Shown: positions 5,584 to 9,477 of the stretch, in pieces | Layout of the letters: every line of letters begins with the position of its first letter | Numbering within the stretch: the stretch's first letter is position 1 | Source: JBNJEM01 sp051745935 | GTDB taxonomy: Bacteria; Planctomycetota; Planctomycetia; Pirellulales; Pirellulaceae | Direction of reading: 5' to 3' | NCBI GenBank assembly: GCA_051745935.1 | Contig: JBNJEM010000291.1 | Location: 1-9,477, forward strand | DNA: 9,477 nucleotides | Translations under genes and position numbers: made by a program | Notes under the pieces: generated by a model | What the model saw: the letters and a program-made list of their open reading frames with translations, nothing else | The model's database searches: none | Told to the model about the DNA's origin: nothing

Positions 5584-6519
5584 ATGAACGACACACGGCA
5601 TCCGCGACAATTCTTCTCACGGCGAACGTTCCTCCAGGGCTCGGCAGCCGCAACCCTGGGCGCGGCGGCGGCGGGTAGCCGTGGTTCCATCGCCGCGACC
5701 GGCTCGCCCGACATGGGCGGAGAGCAACGAGTGCCGTTGAAGCTGGGCATCCGAGCGGCCAGTATGCGGATGGTCGGCGATTTCGGTGTCATCCGGACAG
5801 CGGCTGGCATTCCCGACATTCAGGGAGTGGAACTTCAAGCGACCGGTGGTAATCCGAATCTCCGTGATTGGGATGCCGTGCGCCGATATAAACGTGAAGC
5901 GCATCGTTGGGGCCTCCACATCCCCTCGCTGGCCGGCGTCTGGGATCGGGGCGTGCGGATCCAGGACAAAGGGGCCGCCGAGAGCGTGATCCGCTCAATC
6001 CGTGCGGCGGAACTGCTCGGGTCGCGCGTCATCCTGCTGGCGTTTTTCCGACAAGACGCCCCCGACATGAGCGACGAACAGTCATACGGTCCCGTGGTCG
6101 ACATGTTACAAAGGACAGCCAAGCACGCGGCGGACGCGGGCGTCGTCATGGGACTGGAAAACTCGCTCAGCCCCGCCGATAACAAAAAGCTGGTCGACCT
6201 GGTCGATCACGCGGCGGTGAGTGTCTATTACGACCTCCATAACATGGCCCATTACGGCCACGGGGACCAGGCCATACCCGGCGTGAAATTGCTTGGCAAA
6301 GAGCGAATTTGCATGGTCCACGTAAAGAATGGGGACCGATTGCTTGAAGAACCCGGCCCCATCGACTGGCCCGCCGCGTTTCGCGCGCTCAACCAGATCA
6401 AGTACGACGGCTGGTACATCTACGAGACCCGGCACGGCAGTACGACCGACTGCATTGAGGACACGAAGAAGAACAACGCCTTCTTGAAGAAACTCGCTCG
6501 CATGCCGCTTGTCAAATGA
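5584..6519 (+). CDS. Tat-exported sugar phosphate isomerase/epimerase-like TIM-barrel protein
   Basis: The 311-residue protein belongs to the xylose isomerase-like TIM-barrel (AP endonuclease 2) superfamily, whose members isomerise or epimerise sugars with a bound divalent metal. The N-terminus is a twin-arginine signal: SRRTFLQG (R13, R14) followed by AAATLGAAAAG, so the folded protein is probably exported. The barrel begins at KLGIRAASM. Likely metal ligands are E192 (GLENS), D217 (YYDLHN), H246 (MVHVKNGD) and E281 (YIYETRHG). Length and order of motifs are normal. GGAG at 5574-5577 lies 6 bases before the ATG at 5584, which favours that start over an ATG at 5578 or a TTG at 5569. Substrate cannot be told; many planctomycete homologues sit near carbohydrate genes, but none is adjacent here. 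It appears monocistronic. Confidence 0.92.
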   Translation: MNDTRHPRQFFSRRTFLQGSAAATLGAAAAGSRGSIAATGSPDMGGEQRVPLKLGIRAASMRMVGDFGVIRTAAGIPDIQGVELQATGGNPNLRDWDAVRRYKREAHRWGLHIPSLAGVWDRGVRIQDKGAAESVIRSIRAAELLGSRVILLAFFRQDAPDMSDEQSYGPVVDMLQRTAKHAADAGVVMGLENSLSPADNKKLVDLVDHAAVSVYYDLHNMAHYGHGDQAIPGVKLLGKERICMVHVKNGDRLLEEPGPIDWPAAFRALNQIKYDGWYIYETRHGSTTDCIEDTKKNNAFLKKLARMPLVK

Positions 6520-6543
6520 CCGAGCGCGAGGCCGCCCCCGTTG

Positions 6544-6644
6544 TATTTCAGGCGGTTGGATTTTTCCGGGTGGAAAGCTGCCCGACGCAAGCCGTCCTCC
6601 CGTTGGTCGGACTCGCGGCGGAGAGACTCATCCGCGACCGGTAT
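6544..6644 (+). repeat. Dispersed 101-bp element, copy 6
   Basis: It runs from TATTTCAGG to CCGGTAT, 101 bases, and begins 24 bases after the TIM-barrel stop codon. GTTG stands directly on both sides (6540-6543 and 6645-6648), which may be a short target duplication. TTTCC and GGAAA near the left end pair around a four-base loop. Confidence 0.95.
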
Positions 6645-6764
6645 GTTGATTCAAAGTGTAAGCGTGTCGGGCCCTGCGAACGGCTCAGACGCTGGAAAAG
6701 CCCTGGTTTCAGGTCGTCTCCAGGGGGGTAGAATCTGAACCCGTGACGGGACAGTCAGGGTCGA

Positions 6765-6787
6765 AAAGACCCCGAAAGCCGGGCTTT
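6765..6787. terminator. Imperfect hairpin, possible bidirectional terminator
   Basis: CCCG (6771-6774) pairs with CGGG (6780-6783) around AAAGC, and AAAG (6765-6768) pairs with CTTT (6784-6787) with a two-base bulge. On the minus strand it is followed by TCTTTTC, which suits termination of the minus-strand gene ending at 6823. It lies between convergent genes. Confidence 0.35.
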
Positions 6788-6822
6788 ACCAGCTAGTCGA
6801 GACGCGACGCTTACAGTTTGAG

Positions 6823-7437
6823 TTACTTAGCAAGCTTGGCGTCCTGTTGCGCCCGCAGGTCCGCCATGAGTTTCATGGCGGGAATGCTCTGATACAAGAA
6901 ACTCATCACGTCAAACAGCATGTCAAGTTGTGGACTGCTCAGCGTTTCAACCGACGGGTCCTCGAGAAAAAACGGTTGACCCGCCGGCTCAAACGCGCCC
7001 GGGCTTCCCTCCAGGGTGTTTCGCCCCATCACGGAAAACCGCACCCGCGTCTCGAGCACGTCCGTGTCTTCCGCGAATGATCGGCCCTGGTGCTGTTGGT
7101 TGCCAAGCCACCGGCGGTACTCGCCGCTAACCTCTTCCATCAGCAGACCCGCGAAGTGGTACCGCTCCCCCCCGGGCTCCAAGCATGACCAGCAGTCCTG
7201 GAATTCGAGGACCGCGATGAGCTTTCCATTTTTTTCCCGGTCCCGATCCTTCTCCGAGTCGTACCACACCAGTTGCAGCTCGCGCCCCACAATGCACAGC
7301 GGACCGCAGCCACCTTCCACATCCGTGAATACAAGTTGACTGTAGTAGCGGCTGGGGCTGGATTCCGGGGGTAGCCAGTCGGCAGGCGGGATGGCGCGAG
7401 CCACGGCTTTGTTGCAATGTTTCTTCTTCCGACCCAT
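6823..7437 (-). CDS. Hypothetical protein, 204 residues
   Basis: I do not recognise this family. The protein starts with a basic segment (MGRKKKHCNKAVARA) and has no signal peptide or membrane helix, so it is probably cytoplasmic. The middle is rich in aromatic and acidic residues, with WYDSEKDRDREKNGKLIAVLEFQDCWSCLEPGG (about 58-90), including a CWSC pair, then YHFAGLLMEEVSGEYRRWLG. The C-terminus is helical (QLDMLFDVMSFLYQSIPAMKLMADLRAQQDAKLAK). Sequence composition is that of a real protein, unlike the opposing frames. The ATG at 7437 is chosen because residues before it look random; no strong Shine-Dalgarno is visible. It stands alone and converges on the TIM-barrel gene. Confidence 0.75.
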   Translation of the reverse strand: MGRKKKHCNKAVARAIPPADWLPPESSPSRYYSQLVFTDVEGGCGPLCIVGRELQLVWYDSEKDRDREKNGKLIAVLEFQDCWSCLEPGGERYHFAGLLMEEVSGEYRRWLGNQQHQGRSFAEDTDVLETRVRFSVMGRNTLEGSPGAFEPAGQPFFLEDPSVETLSSPQLDMLFDVMSFLYQSIPAMKLMADLRAQQDAKLAK

Positions 7438-7694
7438 GGTATGCAGTTTTTCAGGAAGGACGAACCTCGCCCCAACACCTTGGTTGGCTCGGCATGACAA
7501 AACGCAACCAGCGAGGGGCACGTGCTTCGTGTTTGGAAGGCAAGCAGTCCGCGCGGATTCGCGAACATCCAAGGCATGGCATCCACGCAAGATGCGGACG
7601 CGGACCACGTCTCATGGCTGTGATGCTAACGCGCTAAAGCGCCAAATGCAAATAAAAATTCGGGGCCGGGGGCACCCTTCGAAAAACGCTGGCC

Positions 7695-7763
7695 CGCCCC
7701 CCCACGCAAGCCGTCCTCCCGTCGGTCGGACTCACGGCGGAGAAGGTCATCCGCGACCGGTAT
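7695..7763 (+). repeat. Dispersed element, copy 7 (5' truncated)
   Basis: Only the right two thirds of the unit is recognisable, from CCCACGCAAGCC through the core to CCGGTAT. The left end is replaced by unrelated C-rich sequence. It is joined head to tail to copy 8, sharing the TAT at the junction. Confidence 0.85.
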
Positions 7764-7862
7764 ATTTCAGGCGGTTGAATTTTTCCGGGTGGAAAGCCCC
7801 CCACGCAAGCCGTCCTCCCGTTGGTCGGACTCACGGCGGAGAAGGTCATCCGCGACCGGTAT
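7763..7862 (+). repeat. Dispersed element, copy 8 (tandem with copy 7)
   Basis: It runs from TATTTCAGG to CCGGTAT, 100 bases, one base shorter than the other full copies because of a deletion in the GAAAGC...ACGC region. It shares with copy 7 the variants CTCACGG and GAAGGTC, so the two probably arose by local duplication. Confidence 0.9.
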
Positions 7863-8310
7863 ATCTGGGGCGTTCGTGCCAACATGTGTAGGTTGGTGGT
7901 GAGTCTCCGTCGCGCGGATGCGGGGGCATCTGATGTTGGAGTGATGTTGGAACGCGCTCTTCAATCACTTTACCGGACAGCTCTATAGAGGGGGAATCAA
8001 ACGCCAAATCGTCCTTTCGAGACGAGGTGTTAGCCCAGCGAGCCTAGGAAAGTTAGGAAATTTCCGTCCAGAATATTTGCAGTGTCTTCGGGGGCCGTTA
8101 TAATCGTTTTCATTGCCATAACTGCGTATTTCAGCGCAAATCGGCAAAGTGGGAGACATGAGTCGCTTGCGTCAGACCGAGACGCGTGGCCGTCGCTCGC
8201 CCGAAATGCCGAGTGTTTGGCTGCATTTTTAGCCAGTCACACTCAGTGGATCGGCGGCAGTGAGTGGGATCAGCGGTTTCGGCGCGTTACCACCGAAATG
8301 CTACAAGGCG

Positions 8311-8338
8311 ACCAGGGTTTAAGCCCTGGTGATTTTTT
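8311..8338 (+). terminator. Rho-independent terminator
   Basis: ACCAGGG (8311-8317) pairs perfectly with CCCTGGT (8324-8330); an inner T-G wobble leaves a TTAA loop. GATTTTTTG follows. This is the clearest intrinsic terminator in the window. It lies about 40 bases before the start codon at 8380, so it either ends an upstream transcript or acts as an attenuator in the leader of the surface-protein gene. Confidence 0.75.
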
Positions 8339-8379
8339 GATTCATAGTTCGTAATCTTCGCATATTTTGAGGCCACCTC

Positions 8380-9477
8380 ATGACCAAACGCAATTCTTCC
8401 TTGTTCCGGAACGCCGCGGCAAGACGACGCAGCAGTGAGAGACGGCGGGCCCGCCATCGCGAACTGCAGCAAATGCGGGCCCAAAGGAACCTGCGTATGG
8501 AATGCCTGGAAGCGCGACGCCTGTTAGCGGGCGCTCCCGAGCTTGCGGAGATTGAAGCGGGGGGCCGTCCGATCGCCGACGGCGACGTGCGAGATGAGAC
8601 GTTCCAAGACCTGGTCTTTCGGTTCGACGCCGATGACACGATCAAAGAAAGCACGATCGAGGGTGGCTTCGAACTCAACGGAGCGGGGGACGATCAGGAG
8701 GTGGGCACCGGGGACGACGTAACGGTCGAACCCGAGTATGCGGGATTCCTGGGCGACTCGACCAACGAGGTGCTTCTGAGATTCGCGGAGACAGTGCCGG
8801 ACGGGGCGTATGGGATCCAAATCGGCGGATCGGTCACCAGCGAGTCGGGGGACTCGTTTAACGAAGGCAACACCTACAACCTGGAATTCACGATGGATCA
8901 AGGCATCGAGGCGATTACGGTGACGCCTCAGCCGATGGTCCTGGATCCCGATACCGGCGAATTGACACAAAAAACGGACGAGGTGCGTGTTGATTTCAAC
9001 AGCCATCCGGTCAATCCGGCCGTTGCAGGTGATCCAGACATTTATCAGCTAACGGACGAAGTGACCGGCGACGTGCTGGTCCCCGACCAAGTGAACTACG
9101 TCGCCGAGAGCAATCAAGCGACGCTCGTTTTCCCCAACGATCTTTCCGGGAACACGTTGCATTTACAGATTGGCACGCCCGATCCCCAGCCGCCGACTTC
9201 CAGTGACGATCCCTTGTTCCAGGAAGCAGGGTTTCATTCATATGAGAGCCCGGTTCAATACGACGCCGATGGAAACCCGGTTTCCACGCCGATTCGTGAC
9301 AATGAGACGACAGTGTCGCGAATTACAGTCAACGAGGACGTGTTGATCCGGGACGTGGGTGTGGAACTGGACATGGCGCACGAGTGGTCGCCGGACTTGC
9401 GGGTGTTCCTGGTGGGCCCGGACGGCACGGAGGTTGAATTGGTTCGGGACGCGGGCACCGAGGTGCTCGGCGGTCAG
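8380..9477 (+). CDS. Large surface protein with LEPR-XLL-like start, partial
   Basis: The frame is open from the ATG at 8380 to the window end (366 codons, no stop), so only the 5' part is seen. GAGG at 8369-8372 lies 7 bases before the ATG. The N-terminus is strongly basic (residues 4-39, many Arg) and leads into MECLEARRLLAG (40-51), which matches the LEPR-XLL motif found near the start of giant planctomycete surface proteins and thought to act in export or anchoring. There is no hydrophobic signal peptide. Residues about 53-275 are acidic beta-rich repeats like bacterial Ig-type domains (for example AITVTPQPMVLDPDTGELTQKTDEVRVDFNSHP). From about 308 the sequence TTVSRITVNEDVLIRDVGVELDMAHEWSPDLRVFLVGPDGTEVELV resembles the P domain of proprotein convertases. 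The whole is Asp/Glu-rich, fitting an extracellular, possibly calcium-binding protein. It is likely transcribed from a promoter in the spacer before 8380. Confidence 0.88.
   Translation, partial: MTKRNSSLFRNAAARRRSSERRRARHRELQQMRAQRNLRMECLEARRLLAGAPELAEIEAGGRPIADGDVRDETFQDLVFRFDADDTIKESTIEGGFELNGAGDDQEVGTGDDVTVEPEYAGFLGDSTNEVLLRFAETVPDGAYGIQIGGSVTSESGDSFNEGNTYNLEFTMDQGIEAITVTPQPMVLDPDTGELTQKTDEVRVDFNSHPVNPAVAGDPDIYQLTDEVTGDVLVPDQVNYVAESNQATLVFPNDLSGNTLHLQIGTPDPQPPTSSDDPLFQEAGFHSYESPVQYDADGNPVSTPIRDNETTVSRITVNEDVLIRDVGVELDMAHEWSPDLRVFLVGPDGTEVELVRDAGTEVLGGQ

Larger units (their letters stand above)
6520..6822. other. Spacer between convergent genes
   Basis: This spacer holds repeat copy 6 and an imperfect hairpin at 6765-6787. 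The rest (about 6650-6760) shows no gene or recognised RNA. Confidence 0.55.
7438..8379. other. Gene-poor spacer with tandem repeats and a terminator
   Basis: No convincing gene was found. The stretch holds a truncated and a complete copy of the dispersed element (7695-7862), small palindromes (CTCTATAGAG at 7981-7990, GGAAATTTCC at 8056-8065), a near-duplicate TGATGTTGGA at 7931 and 7942, and an intrinsic terminator at 8311-8338. It should contain the promoters of the minus-strand gene at 7437 and of the surface-protein gene at 8380. Confidence 0.55.

Noticed and set aside
6655..6760. Possible tRNA or att remnant (GAATCTGAACCC)
   Set aside because: No cloverleaf could be drawn and no integrase gene or matching second site is visible.
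7391..7891. Plus-strand open frame of 166 residues
   Set aside because: It overlaps the opposing 204-residue gene and then translates the tandem repeats, giving the same RPPVGRTHGGEGHPRPVY block twice; this reflects DNA repetition, not a protein domain.
7981..8065. Short palindromes CTCTATAGAG and GGAAATTTCC
   Set aside because: Ten-base palindromes are common by chance and neither has a second copy or a clear position relative to a promoter.
8082..8354. Small protein with a hydrophobic N-terminus, GTG start
   Set aside because: No ribosome-binding site, no family resemblance, and its end overlaps a strong terminator hairpin. Kept only as a possible leader peptide.

Overview
The window looks like chromosomal DNA from a GC-rich member of the Planctomycetota. 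The evidence is a DUF1559 protein (prepilin-type N-terminus plus an H-X9-DG C-terminal motif) followed by a small lipoprotein, a large surface protein that begins with a LEPR-XLL-like segment, a Tat-exported sugar phosphate isomerase-like protein, and wide gene spacing. No rRNA, tRNA, CRISPR array, integrase or transposase gene was recognised.

Layout. 1-98 is a copy of a dispersed repeat. 209-472 encodes a BON-domain protein and 602-835 encodes CsrA; a strong hairpin with GGA in its loop lies between them. 836-1411 has no convincing gene and holds a second repeat copy and a 16-bp perfect palindrome. 1412-1921 encodes a small one-pass membrane protein with a CPIC motif. 2400-3413 (DUF1559) and 3553-3912 (lipoprotein) form a probable operon with a repeat copy between them. 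The minus-strand gene 4600-3968 encodes a nucleotidyltransferase-like protein with a repeat copy inserted in frame. 4601-5583 is mostly non-coding: a repeat copy, a possible DUF1559-like remnant and a 4 x 16 bp tandem repeat. 5584-6519 is the Tat-exported TIM-barrel protein, followed by another repeat copy. 7437-6823 (minus) is an unrecognised 204-residue protein. 7438-8379 holds two tandem repeat copies and a classic intrinsic terminator. 8380 to the window end is the open 5' part of a large surface protein with a P-domain-like segment.

The main discovery candidate is the dispersed repeat. Eight copies lie in both orientations within 9.5 kb. The five complete dispersed copies are each exactly 101 bp by hand alignment, despite up to about 16 substitutions between pairs. 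Each starts TAYTTCAGG and ends STAT, with a nearly invariant centre around CCGTTGGTCGGACTC. Four of its six reading frames are open. One copy sits inside the nucleotidyltransferase gene and adds 34 codons without breaking the frame, much as Rickettsia palindromic elements do. The window shows no enzyme that could mobilise it, so it would be a non-autonomous element.

The genes do not form one pathway. They look like independent planctomycete housekeeping, regulatory and surface functions separated by repeat-rich spacers.
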